Shown one piece after another: positions 44,150 through 55,137 of a DNA stretch of 64,000 nucleotides. The position numbers and the translations under genes are program-made. Source of the stretch: Macrocystis pyrifera (Eukaryota; Sar; Phaeophyceae; Laminariales; Laminariaceae); the NCBI GenBank assembly GCA_031763025.1, contig JASSKH010000014.1, positions 7,262,633-7,326,632 on the forward strand, read 5' to 3'. Each line of letters begins with the position of its first letter. The stretch's first letter is position 1. A model generated the notes under the pieces. That model saw only the letters and a list, made by a program, of their open reading frames with translations, was not told where the DNA came from and made no database searches.

Positions 44150-46580
44150 CATAGCATGCGCAACCCATGCGAGGAGGGAAAAACGAAATTAAACCCCCTA
44201 CAACACCCATCCCTCCCCCACAACATGAAAAAAGACAATAATAAACACAAAATCAAACAAAAAAAAAACGAACCACCACCCAAACCAATTTTCCCTCCGA
44301 ACCATCACGTTTTCAGGACTTGGTACAATATTTACGTACTGTAGTATATCGTGAGGAATATACTCGTACTATTCATGCCGCCCCATTATTTCCAGTCTCC
44401 CATGACATCCTTCAACGAAACCGACTTTGGAGAGACATACCCTGGTGTTCAAACCACTCAGACGGTCCGTCCAAGTTAGTAGTCGACGACGCTGGTTCCC
44501 ATCTCCCCCCCTGCAACACATCTCCAACTAGTCGTCTTGTTGTCGGCCTTGCAGAAAAACGGAGTCCGTGTCCCCATCCTCGGATACTCGCAACCCGTCT
44601 CCGGCCTGCCAAACCACCCCCACCCCTGTAAACTTTTGCCGACCGAAAGGACCCCCTGACGGCGCCCCCCGCCCCGTTACCCCCTTACGCTCCCACCTTC
44701 TCCAGCTCCTCCTCCACCTCGTCCCAAACGACGCCCAGAACCTAAACCGCCCGATGGCACCCCCCCCCAACCCCATCACCGCTGTTCATCGCCTGCATAT
44801 CGTGCTTAAATCGACACGACTGCCCCGGCAAACATCTCTCACTCTTTCAAAGGTAAATCCGCGTACCACGTGGGTATCGAGACGCTCCTAATCCTCTTTC
44901 TCCCGTTGAAACGCCAAGCGCTTATGTTGCCTGTGTCGGCTGCCGCGAGCACAGTACTCCTTCCGCCGGCGTACCCCTCCTCTTCCCCAGCGGGCCTCCT
45001 CCCTCTCCACTCCTCGTTTTTGTCGTCTCCATCACTGATTGAAATACCACCTGTTGATGAACCCCTCAAATTCGATTAGTGGCTGACCAAATCCTAGGAA
45101 ATTGTTCCGGAGGCAGCAAAGCTGGAACACTATGACCCAGCACGGGCGGACTGTTAGGGGTCGAACCACTACTTATGGAGGCAGCTACGTCTCCGACCCC
45201 TTGTTCCACGGCTACAAAATCCTGATCAATCGACACGATAATCGCATCAGGTATGTGAAGTCCAAACTCTCCTGCGAGGACGTCCTGGTGTCTCGCTGCG
45301 TACGCGAACAGCAACTGTCGAACATCGCGCAATTCCTGAAGAAAAGACCCCGCCCGACCGTGTTCCCCCAAAACTACTTCGAAGCCCCTCTTATTGCTGC
45401 AAAACAGTCTTCGACAGTCACCTTTGCTGCAGACGGAGTCCGTTTCTTCACCGAACCCTCCCAAACCCTTCTCTTTGGCGCGAACTGATCGACGTAGACC
45501 TCCGAGAACTTTGACAATATCTTCAACACAGCATCGTTCGCTACCAAATCTTGCACGAGCATTTCTTGAATCCGCTCCTTGCTGAACGCCTGCACTCCTC
45601 CTGCTGACAGTGCAAATAATCGCTTTGTGCTATCCTTGCTCCGCGCCGAAACGCGTCGCTTTTCCGCCTCCTCTTATTTTACGGTCTCGTTCGGATTGGA
45701 CAACGCGAACCCCCCATCCACTTGAGATGCCCCTCCCCCCCTGCAAGTTGAGCCCCCACTCCAACTCTCAGTTGTTAGTGTTGCTAAGCACTGACTTGCT
45801 CAGCCAAGCCTTGAATCACTTGGAAGAGCAACCGCGAGCTGCTGGATGATCGTAGTTATTATACGAAGGCAGTTTTCTTGGGCTGATCCACCACACACAG
45901 GTATCGGCACCCCCCAACACCCGCATCGGCGAAACCGCGCTTCTGACCCCCACCCCCACCTTGAATTGCTCCTGCTCCCGCGCCAATAGCTGCATTCGCT
46001 CCACCCCCCTCGTCCTCACCTCCAGCAAGCGCCACGACCGCAACAGCGGCATTACCCGCGTCTATCGCAGCAGCTGTCATCGTAACGGCGTTCCACGCGG
46101 CCGCCGCTGCCGCAGCAACAGCAACAGCAACTACCGCACCTCCACTAGCCCAAACGTTGCCTGCTCTCTCTTACTGTTCCACGCCGCCACCAACTAACTG
46201 GATGTGCTTTTTCCACGCTTCAGCAGCAGCTGCTGCTGTTTCGTGCGCGCTCGCGAGGCGACATATTCTTCTGTCAACTCGCCGACCTCCTACCCAGTGT
46301 CAGACCCCTCCTCGTCAACACCCACGAGCAGAGCTCCGTACTGGATGGTCTTGTTCCTTTTTATGTCGCCCCTTTCTTGCCCGCACATTTGGTCCAGTTC
46401 AACTCTATCACCCTCTTGTCCATCCCCTCTTTTCAACGATTCAATACCTCTCCACAAAACCCAAGATTTCCTCCGTTCAATCTTTCACATGGGACCGAAA
46501 TATGCTCAAAACCTATACCGCATAAGAACCAGCCTAACAAGATGCTGTGATTGTTCTTACGTTCTCACATTAACTGTCAA
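44150..46580 (-). pseudogene. C-rich region with minus-strand coding relics
   Basis: The plus strand is C-rich. On the minus strand protein-like segments appear in shifting frames: 45859-46080 (Gly/Ala-rich, ending C-V-V-D-Q-P-K-K-T-A-F), 45374-45595 (amphipathic, V-L-K-I-L-S-K-F-S-E-V-Y) and 45066-45464 (L-R-D-V-R-Q-L-L-F-A-Y-A-A-R). Together they look like one decayed Gly/Ala-rich protein with a helical domain, similar in flavour to 4063-6650, perhaps gag-like. A 128-codon plus frame (45102-45488) overlaps and cannot be excluded. No family is recognised. Confidence 0.3.
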
Positions 46581-46588
46581 ATCGAGGA

Positions 46589-46682
46589 GTTCGTGATCAC
46601 ACAAAGAAAGGTGATGGAGCCCAAGAGCAAGGTCCGAAAAACCGTTAAAAAACAAAAACAAAATTCGGCTGAGAGCACGACG
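46589..46682 (+). repeat. Dispersed repeat fragment
   Basis: It shares AGGAGTTCGTG, CACAAAGAAAG and 'TCGGCTGAGA.GCACGAC' with 9121-9212. Confidence 0.5.
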
Positions 46683-46824
46683 CTGTCCGTACCAGGACTA
46701 AAGAGTAACTGGTACCTGGTGCCACCGGCGTAAATAGGCAGTCAGTCGTATTTGCTTCCTGGTGCTCACCCGTTCCCCTTTTTCACTCGGCACGAGGGGT
46801 TGCGAAGTCTTTTCTAAGGACTAG

Positions 46825-47687
46825 GCCAAAATCAGGTATAATACCTGGTCCTTTTGGCCCCAATCGAGTGAATCCTAAAACCAAGTAATAAAAGCGCGCC
46901 GCGAGCGGTGTTTTGTACGTGAAAATCCGCGGGAAAAAAAAATGCGCCCGAATGTTGAGGGTGTGTTTCTCCAAAATCTGAATTGTTTTGTTGTGTTTAG
47001 AGTACCACTCGCTCCACTTGGGCCTTCCAAGAGGGTCAACAGGCTTCGTTTGTTTCGCCACGGCGAGAGCGCCAAGAGTATATACCCCCCAGTCCCCCGT
47101 TACCAGCTTTAAACTTCTCGACCATCCTCACGGAACCGCCTGCTCGGCACTAAATAGTTTTTTAGTATCAAACCTGAGACCACCTCGACGCGGGGTGGGG
47201 CAGACGCGAGCTGCCGTGTGTCCATGGCGGTGCTGCAATTTGGCTCCTGTGACCATAGCAACTAACAACAGCAGAGCACAGCATCACAACAACTGAAGCA
47301 CATCGTACACCCCAAATACGAAAATGTGAGATGAGCATACGTATGTATGCATAAAAACGTGTGTATATACGTATACGTACGAGTAAAGAGCTTGTATACA
47401 AGAATTGCAACCGAGGAACCGAGTGACCCCAGACGATAAAAGCGGAGAAAAAACAGTGTATGTGTATGGCCTCTCTGTTGAGTTCAAAATTCACCAAAAC
47501 CAGTTAAATGCTAGACGGAGAAGACAAAATCAGGTATATCTGGCCTTTTCCAGTCAAGATCATGATTCAGGTGCGATGTCTGGCCAATAACAGGGGTCCT
47601 TACGTATGCTTTGCACTTGTTTTTAGTGCGTAGTAGCTGATTTTGGCCCAAACGTGGCCAGGTATTACACCTGTATCAGGATGTGGC
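46825..47687 (+). mobile_element. MITE-like element, copy D, full length (863 bp)
   Basis: It begins GCCAAAATCAGGTATAATAC, and the right end runs GTGGCCAGGTATTACACCTG...GGATGTGGC. It is collinear with copy B over its full length (inverse) and with the halves of A and C. The family's internal poly-C site is reduced to 'CCCCCCAGTCCCCC'. There is no coding domain. It confirms the ~850-bp length of the unbroken element. Confidence 0.8.
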
Positions 47688-47929
47688 TGAAACCCCTTTT
47701 TTAATGTTTCGCTTGCGCAAATTCTTCCAAAGCTTTTTTTACTGAAGACTTCTGCGTCTATACTCCATTATTACAGCAACTTAAACGGCTGCTAACACAC
47801 ACCCCTTGAATATCGTTCTACGCGACCTATTACAAAAAAGCCGCCTATTAACAGGAGGTATACATTTTAGTGGGCAATGCCCGGTACAGCAGCCAAAACC
47901 AAACGTGTGTGTGCTCTTCACCTTAAACC

Positions 47930-48350
47930 ATTGTGTCTCCCCGTCGACACACGCAGGATAGACAGGTGGCAACTTGGGTACATTGCGGGCCGTTGTGGCG
48001 AAGCCACAATCTTTGCACTCTGCCGCGACGAGAAAAACGAATGCCGCAACTATTGCGCAACACCGCCAATTTGAATGCACCTCGATTGTGAGACGTTCTG
48101 GTGTGAACTTTGCATAACGCGTGACGTTGTCGTCAGGTTTGTGGCTGTTCTCACACCGTGTGAGTATTTATTTCTCCAACGTGTATATGACCTATTGCAA
48201 TTGTGAATATATTGACAAAACACTTCAAAGATCTTTCCATCTATCTTCACTTAAAAATTGCTTGCATCGTAAAAAACGTGGTGAGTTTGTATCGATCGCA
48301 ATTTTGGACCAAAATATGAGTTGTTTTGCCTCTCGCTATTTTTCGTTTGT
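47930..48350 (-). repeat. Dispersed repeat with old coding trace
   Basis: It is collinear with 10071-10440. The minus frame 47781-48080 extended upstream reads through Cys-rich motifs (C-K-D-C, C-C-T-G-H-C-P-L-K-C), suggesting a decayed zinc-binding mobile-element protein. The family is unidentified. Confidence 0.45.
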
Positions 48351-48628
48351 TGCAAAATAGAGTACAGTATGACACCCATGAAAAAATATACCTAGTATCA
48401 AAATAATACAATTACACGTTTGTCTTGTCCGGAAGCGGCACGTGCCGAAGTCTCATAGTTTCGTTTCGTTTCAATGAATGTTTTAGGTGGTTTTTGGGTA
48501 AAGAGCATAAACACGGAAACCCCGGGGCTACCATCATACAGCCCCATCCCTGCATCCGTACACACGCAAGGCAATTACCACTCCACCCGGCGAAAGTCCG
48601 TATTCTCCTCCCTGTAATTACTCCCACA

Positions 48629-49115
48629 CTATCTTGCCTCACATGCCACATTCATAGAGTGCGTCACAACTATGGCTAATTTATTCAACACGTAAAATAT
48701 AATACAATAGCCATCGACGTAAACTTTTCCCATCCAATGGATGCACGCTGACCCTACCCACAATGTTGGACTGTGCCCTTTCGAGCCGTCGTTACCCTTC
48801 CGTTTGATCTCTGCACACGACCCCTCCGGCATCCTTTCCTTGGCCTTTGGTCGTGCTAATCTTAACGCGTAACGATCCTCCCGCAACCACTGTTGCGCGT
48901 CAAGCACGGATGGGTTGACATATCTCTTCCTTTCGCACAGTCCGCGATCCCACGTCTGCTCCTGGTGCAGCCCTCATGGCATGGCCACATACAGCAATAC
49001 ACTTTCCGTCAAAGTTATGAATTGCCACTCTTATTTTCTCCCCCCCCCCGCTGACTCCCTCAAAAGTACGGGTGGGTGGGTCAGAAAAAAAACGCTCCCG
49101 AATATATTTCCACAC
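48629..49115 (-). CDS. Two overlapping hypothetical frames
   Basis: The minus frame 48900-49115 (71 codons, M-W-K-Y-I-R-E-R-F-F-S start) and frame 48629-48907 (92 codons, ending in a hydrophobic Y-C-I-I-F-Y-V-L segment) follow one another in different phases. Their composition is ordinary, without low-complexity runs. They could be two exons or the halves of a frameshifted gene. No family is recognised. Confidence 0.2.
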
Positions 49116-50599
49116 TGTTTGCTCGACGGCTTCGCGAACCCTTGCTTGATGCCCGCTCGTGTGCTCAGCTCACGAAAAAAAGGTAATATACTCGGTTGGA
49201 TGTGGCTGAAACCACTGATCTGATGTAGTTTGCGTCATTTTTGCATACCTCACGTACGTATACTCACTGACATCCTTTCCGATCTACCAATTCTTCCGTA
49301 CGTACAAAACACATATTCTCTTGCTTCGCTGCGCTCCCCACGAGAATATTTCGCATTTTATTGTTTAATTTGGGCCAAAAGGGAAAAAAAATGTGGGATT
49401 TTTGTTCCTTTCGTTCAAACGACTGCAGCCGGCGATTTTTATCTTCCTCCTTGCAAATTGTCAACACGCTGACAAATTAGCTAGTGCGACGACAGACCTT
49501 CGATCTCGATATAGACTCAGCCCACGGCCGACCCGCTTGGTGTCGGGCAAGTCCGAGTATAGACGACGGCCTCCAAAATGTCAGGTGGGTCCATAGCCTA
49601 GGGGGCGAGAGCTTGCCGGCGGCGTCCCACCATGGTCTTCTCCCAACCAACCTGAAAAAAAAAGTTTTTTTTTCGCCATTCGAGACGGATCGAGAAATTT
49701 TGTCATCTGTTTTGTGCACACCAGCCGCCACATGTTTCATATTCCTACGTCTGACCAGCGCCCGTCACATATCACCGGCCATTGTGTCAACATGGTGAAC
49801 CCTAGTAGGGTGAGTCGGAGCCCCTAACGGGCGCACTTTGTTCAGACTTCATGACGCTGTCGTTGGTTTGTCGATCGGTGTCTGTCAAGGACTCGGGATT
49901 CTCGCTCCTTTAAACTAAACATCCGCCTGATTTTTTCTGGGGCCCATGTTGAGCCAACATCGCCCCCAGGTCTTTTTTTTCGTTTGGTTTTCCAAAAGTT
50001 TGGAACCAAACGTTTGGAACTTTCGGTTGGAAGAATCGTGCTCATAGTAAGCTGCACCTGAAAAATTCAGGCGGCTATCTTTGGAATTCAATTTTTTTCG
50101 AAAGTATGAGCACTTTGCGTTTCCATTGGCGTAGGTATCACAACTGCAGTTTTTTTTATATATTTTACCTAGTAAATGTATACCAGGGTGTACATGTGTT
50201 TGTAAATAAACGGTGTGTGTTCGCGCGATACCAAACACCGAATGAGACCAGAAAATGTATATGTGCTGAAAAGACAACACGCTGAGTTTTTTTCCGATTA
50301 CGCTACCACTGTAAGTTTATCCCCAATTTCGTGTTTCGCTTTGTTCGGATTTTGTGTTTTGCGTTTTGTTTCGTTGATTTATTCGTCGGTTTGTTTTTGA
50401 TTTTCGCTCAACTGTACTGTCAATACTACAACTCTCACAAAAAAACACAGGAAATTGGCCTGGTGCGTTTCCCAACCCGAGTGCAGTGTGACGCGTAAAT
50501 GGGATAATCCGGTGACACGTTGCGAACGTTTACACGTTCTTCAACAACCGACCTTAAGATTTGTGGCTCGACGTGTCTTTTTTAGGTCACGCTCTGAAG
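49116..50599. other. Intergenic, no gene seen
   Basis: Frames up to 121 codons on either strand have no recognisable domain, and no repeat copy was identified by eye. Confidence 0.35.
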
Positions 50600-50725
50600 G
50601 TACCCCAGTGGCCACCTGTGCATCCAGCACAGCCAGTGGGAACCGTGCCGAGTATTGAATCATAGAGAGATACAAGCTCCGTGGCTACAAATTGACGCCA
50701 CAGTGATACTACAGGCGCCTTCCGC

Positions 50726-51569
50726 AATCAAGCGACATTCATTGGCTGCGGAGACGGGGGTATTTAGCAAAAACAGAGAAAACAGGGAAAATCATTGGTG
50801 GGAAACGTCTTTTTAACACGATAGAAAATGTGCGCAAAAAACACAAACAAACCGATCCCATTTTTTTTTTTACAGTTTCGAAAAGAAGAAAATCCCACGA
50901 AGGTATTGGATTTTTTCCCGGCGAATACGCTTAAACGACGCCGCTTGGCTGCCTTAGGGGGGGGGGTAGAGCTTGGTTTGCTGATTATTTGCGATCCGAG
51001 CAAACCTCGGGCCTCCAAAGGTTCGATAGTTCAGCGGTACATTGTCAGCACGTTTAGGTTTTCGGGCGGTGGTTTCGGCGCTGCGCTTCAGCAACGAACT
51101 CGCAAGGGCGAAAAACTGGGCTATATTAGGTACCAGCTGTGCGGTCATGAATTCGGTGTCATTTTTTCGATTCCGCTATTTTGCGGTCCAAAAAGTTCTG
51201 AAAACAGCTTCGAGACAAATAAAATGTGGCATCCGCCCAGCGGTTTGTGCCTTTTAGCTCACAACAAGGTACGATTCCAAAATTCTGAATTCAGAGTGAT
51301 GCCCAGCCCAATTAGGACCCAACCTGCAATTTTCTGTGGAAAACAGGGAGGGGACCTTTTTAAGTACTGTCCCCGTTTTTTTTCGTTTTGGGAATATTGC
51401 CGCAGGGAGGAGCCAAAACCCGTTGAAATCCGGGCTCTAGCATCGTATTCGTTCTTAAATCTAGACGACCGTGAGAGAGAAGGCACGCTGAGTGCAGCAT
51501 AAAAAAATCACTACTTAGTTTTTTCTTCACCACCCCCTCCCCCCCCTTGACGATCCGTATCGCTTGATT
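50726..51569. mobile_element. 844-bp element with short inverted ends
   Basis: AATCAAGCGA (50726-50735) and TCGCTTGATT (51560-51569) are exact 10-bp inverse complements, extendable with mismatches to about 12 of 14. They coincide with the breakpoints where homology to the 21.0 kb repeat is interrupted. A 224-codon frame fills most of it. No target duplication was recognised, so the exact ends may lie a few bases out. Confidence 0.5.
50828..51502 (+). CDS. Hypothetical 224-residue protein in the 844-bp element
   Basis: An ATG-started frame ending 67 bp before the right inverted end. The N-terminal third is basic (K/R clusters, T-L-K-R-R-R-L). The middle is mixed, with aromatic and Cys residues (Y-Q-L-C-G-H-E-F-G-V and F-C-G-P-K), and the C-terminal third has F-C-G-K and W-E-Y-C-R-R-E-E-P. 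Length and position suit an element-borne protein, but there is no DDE signature I can place and no known family. A chance frame remains possible. Confidence 0.35.
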   Translation: MCAKNTNKPIPFFFLQFRKEENPTKVLDFFPANTLKRRRLAALGGGVELGLLIICDPSKPRASKGSIVQRYIVSTFRFSGGGFGAALQQRTRKGEKLGYIRYQLCGHEFGVIFSIPLFCGPKSSENSFETNKMWHPPSGLCLLAHNKVRFQNSEFRVMPSPIRTQPAIFCGKQGGDLFKYCPRFFSFWEYCRREEPKPVEIRALASYSFLNLDDREREGTLSAA

Positions 51570-51860
51570 ACATTGTTCTGCAGTAAGCAGAGTAGACAAT
51601 GCAATGCCCTGCCATCGTGCGGGATACGACAGGCACGACACACGCACTCTATGAAGGAGAGAAAGCAAAATAAACAAAAAAATAACTCGGCAAAAAAAAA
51701 GGTGTCGTGCCCCACCGTAGGAGATGTGGCAGACAAGACAGACAAAGGGAAATAGCAGGCAAATCGAACCGCAACAAAGAAACACAAAAAAACACGTCCC
51801 GTCCAGGCAGCCGTGTCAGTTTGTGGTACAGGCGGCATAAACAGGTTCTACTCGTAAGAT

Positions 51861-53128
51861 CCGAGTATCGTGGTAAGGGAATGGAATGCAGGTACTATCT
51901 GAACTGGCTAGGAAGGCAGCTTTTCTTGTTCAGGAAACTTTTTTTTGCGTGGTTATCGTATTCTTCCTCTCATTGATGAGAGATGGAAGGGAGCTGTTGA
52001 GAGTGATTCGATGGAGGCTTTGTTCAAGGCATCGAGCCCACTCTGCTCTCCTTGTATTAACCTGATAGACAGGCAGAGACACTTGTCCCGGCAACTCTCC
52101 TCGGGCGCTTGTGTACTCTTCTTCTAGCTGCTACTTGTAGCCAATCATTGTACTGCAAGGAAATGCTTCAGAGCCCCAAGAATACTTTTGGAGTGTTTCA
52201 GGGTTTTGACACCACGGCTATCCCATGACGATTACATAGTCCAATACTACGCCATATCACATTAGCCGACCCTGAACGGCCGTATATGCAGACCACACGA
52301 CGGTCAATGGATGTTACCGGAATTCTCGAAAAGACCGGAAAAGCAGGTCGAAGATGCGGCTATTCGAAACAACGAAATCAGGCTGTAGATTTCTCCACAC
52401 CTCGCAGTAAGGCCTCCGCGTCACGACATGATTTGGTCGAAATCACCTGCTGAAAGAGGGGGTCCGCTGAAAGAGGGGTGTCAAAACCCAAAACAGAAAA
52501 GGACAGGGGCCGAAATAAAGGCAACAAGAAACGCCGTTGATAGGACCAATGTAGGGAAATGATGCAGAAACCCGAAATGGAGTTAAACGGAGTAGCAAGG
52601 CAAATGCAGAAAGAGGCGGAACTCGTAGAACGGTCGCGTGCATCAAAGCTTATCAATCCAGGGTCAGGTAGGGCCCGGAGGTACACGGATGCAGGGCCGG
52701 TAATATAATCTTGGCAAACACGATGGAGGTACGCAAGCGGGAACACCACACGAAATACAGAAATCGGAGGGGGTGAAAAAAAGCCTCCATAACCGTTCCT
52801 GGAACTATAGCTAGGGGACTTGATAGGGCCTGTGAGGTGAGTGAAGAGTGTTCCATTCTGGAACTGCGGACTAGTAGTGGGAGCAACAGCAGCAAACGGA
52901 GCGAGTTAATTCAACCAGAATCAATACGCTCAAGAGATCGTAAGAAGACACTCGGATAAGCAGGCCTAAGACGGCTAGTCCGACGTGGACAACTGGGTGT
53001 GTCAGCTTAACATGCGGATATGCTACTGACGGCGGCTACATGGTAGAAAAGGCGGGTATGCCAGGGACATGAGGTTGAACAAAAATTTCTTGCACGATGC
53101 AACAGAAGCAGGGGATACATAGTAAGTC
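51861..53128. other. Intergenic, no gene seen
   Basis: A minus frame of 123 codons (52378-52749) and short frames are open without recognisable features. Codon-like GA-rich sequence at 52540-52680 reads M-Q-K-P-E-M-E-L-N-G-V-A-R-Q-M-Q on the plus strand but is short. Confidence 0.35.
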
Positions 53129-53425
53129 ATGCATGTGCACCAGAAGCAGGGACCATACAATACGCGTCCAATAGACACTCGGGGCGCGGCAAACCGTCCA
53201 ATTAAAAACACTACTTCACGTGGATATACGGTAGCACTACGGGTCAGTCGCCTTCACGAAGAGGAGGCTGACGGAACCAGTGCTGGGAAGTTGAAGAAAA
53301 ATCTGACATTACCACAGATCGACAGTGGTACGTTCGAGCAGAATTCCAAGTGCTCCCGAACGCACAATGCCACTAACCGGAGGCCATCATCGAGTCTGAA
53401 TACGTCCAGACAAGATCACGTCTGA
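53129..53425 (+). CDS. Hypothetical 98-residue reading frame
   Basis: ATG-started, with polar basic composition (R-P-I-D-T-R-G-A-A-N-R-P-I-K) and no low complexity. It could be a mobile-element remnant. No family is recognised, and no splice pattern can be argued. Confidence 0.2.
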   Translation: MHVHQKQGPYNTRPIDTRGAANRPIKNTTSRGYTVALRVSRLHEEEADGTSAGKLKKNLTLPQIDSGTFEQNSKCSRTHNATNRRPSSSLNTSRQDHV

Positions 53426-53754
53426 CCACGTCGTCTTCACGGCCTTCATGCACCGTCTACGCTCCGTCTTCCGGAGTTCGCAATCGGACCTGATGACGTC
53501 CTTCGCTGATTCCATTTGTTTTTTTTTTTCCGCGTCGAGCATTTCATGACCGCGGGCTGGGCGTGCAAACAACGCTCCAAGTACCTATGCTCCGCCACCT
53601 GTCGATCCGCTCCATTGAATTCCTTTTCGGCACCGCTCCCAAAGCGGGACAAGCGCTCGACTCTTGGCGCTAAACGGCTCCCTGCTATAACCCCTCCCGA
53701 TCCGCCACCAAGCAGCCTCGGACGCATGCTGCAGTACGGGTGCACTATTTGGTT

Positions 53755-54680
53755 TCAGGGCTCCTCACTTGAGGAGCTCCACACCTCACCCAAAAACTGA
53801 CTTCAGTAAAACTCCAATTGCATCCCGATGAGTATTCCCATGACCCCAAGTATACCAAACGTCATTTTTTCAAACAAGACTGGCATTTCGACGATTTTGG
53901 GTGAAGGAGTCCCGTCATCCAGAAAACATTTTATCGGAAATGTGCTACCTCTATCGTAGAACGCGTCCCCGACTAATCATCAGCGTCAGCTACCTTGGAC
54001 CGTTCAACACCGGCTTCTGCAGCCGCTTGGACGACAACCCGAGGCGTTTTCTTGCCGCTAAAATATATGGCCCCGGCGCCATCGTCAGCATCGACCACTT
54101 CTATGCCTTTCTGCTGGCTGCTGCAGGCGTCGTGCTGTCTGGCCCACCTTAACCTTTGTCGACGGCCCCGGCGTCACTGCCACCGACGATAACCTCGAAC
54201 CACCTACACCGACCGTACCAACCACCGCTCCCACTTCTACGCCTTGAGCACAAGACCAACTCACCATCGCAGCCACCGGCCACCCCTTCCATCGATGCAC
54301 TTTATTGGGACAATACAGACCATATCAGAGTCACCCCACGGTAGGGGTAGCACTTTTTGGGCGAAAGGCTTCTGACCAATTCAGTTCTTTAAGTGAGGAA
54401 CTACCAGTTAGGATAAAAAATTTACTCGTATATCCGATTTATGACTAGCCCATACAAGTGCCGGTCGGATGGCCCGAACGAATTTCTTCCAAGGATTTTA
54501 TCGGGTGAGATATTGAGTTCCTAACGTGAGGGGCTCAGGAACGACGGGAACACCCCTACTGTGAGATGGCTCATCAGCCACCGCCGCTTCCACTCGTACG
54601 CCTTCAGCCCAAGATCAATTCACCATCACGGCCGCTGCCCACGCCTTCATCGATGCACTTTATTGGGATAATACAGCGTC
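53755..54680. repeat. Dispersed repeat copies and a 355-bp spaced duplication
   Basis: 53755-53965 (TCCTCACTTGAGGAGCTCC...GAAATGTGCTACCTCTATCG) recurs at 61098-61275. The inverse form (GGGTGAGATATTGAGTTCC) lies at 54360-54540 and in intron 4 of the gene below (57600-57720). The block 54205-54310 ('CGATGCACTTTATTGGGA' end) is repeated at 54565-54680. A minus-strand acidic frame (54000-54150) looks coding but is short. Confidence 0.6.
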
Positions 54681-55026
54681 AACCACCGTGCCTACACGCA
54701 CAACGCGGAAAAGGCGCTTTTCACCAAGGCTTACTACGGTATTTTGACCGGACGGTAGATCTTAGTTCAAACCCTGAAAAATCAGGCTCGAGTCCGAAAC
54801 TCCCAATTATTTTCGCCCTTCGTTCATCTCTCATTCTGTAGTCGGAACTCGAGTCCGAGGTCACATTGCAGACTCTTCGCCTTCCCCCTCCTTCCAACGA
54901 CTGTCCGTGCCTTGCTTTTTTTATCGCGAGAAGCCTTCAGCCCCGTTTACCCCTTCGTCGACTCGTGTCCAATTTGCGCAACCACACGGGACCGGCTCTT
55001 TTCTGCCTGATATTTCTTTACAAGAA

Positions 55027-55095
55027 CTACAAAAGCGTCAGCTGTGAGTTCGACCTATATGGTGGGCGATGCTCAGCTTTGCAAGCTGTTGGCTA
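55027..55095 (-). repeat. Fragment of the A-tailed repeat, inverse
   Basis: The inverse complement gives CAGCTTGCAAAGCTGAGCAT and 'TCGAACTCACAGCTGACG', matching the 3' part of the 27.6/39.4 kb family. It lies about 40 bp upstream of the gluconolactonase-like start and overlaps an alternative in-frame ATG at 55069. Confidence 0.6.
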
Positions 55096-55137
55096 AATCG
55101 TTGTGAATCATTGTTCTCACGCTCAGTCCATTTGGTG

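Larger units (their letters stand above)
50600..51860 (+). repeat. Dispersed repeat split by an insertion
   Basis: Left part 50600-50712 and right part 51570-51860 match adjacent blocks of 20995-21340 (and, for the far right, 1260-1385 inverted). The intervening ~850 bp is absent at 21.09 kb. Confidence 0.6.
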
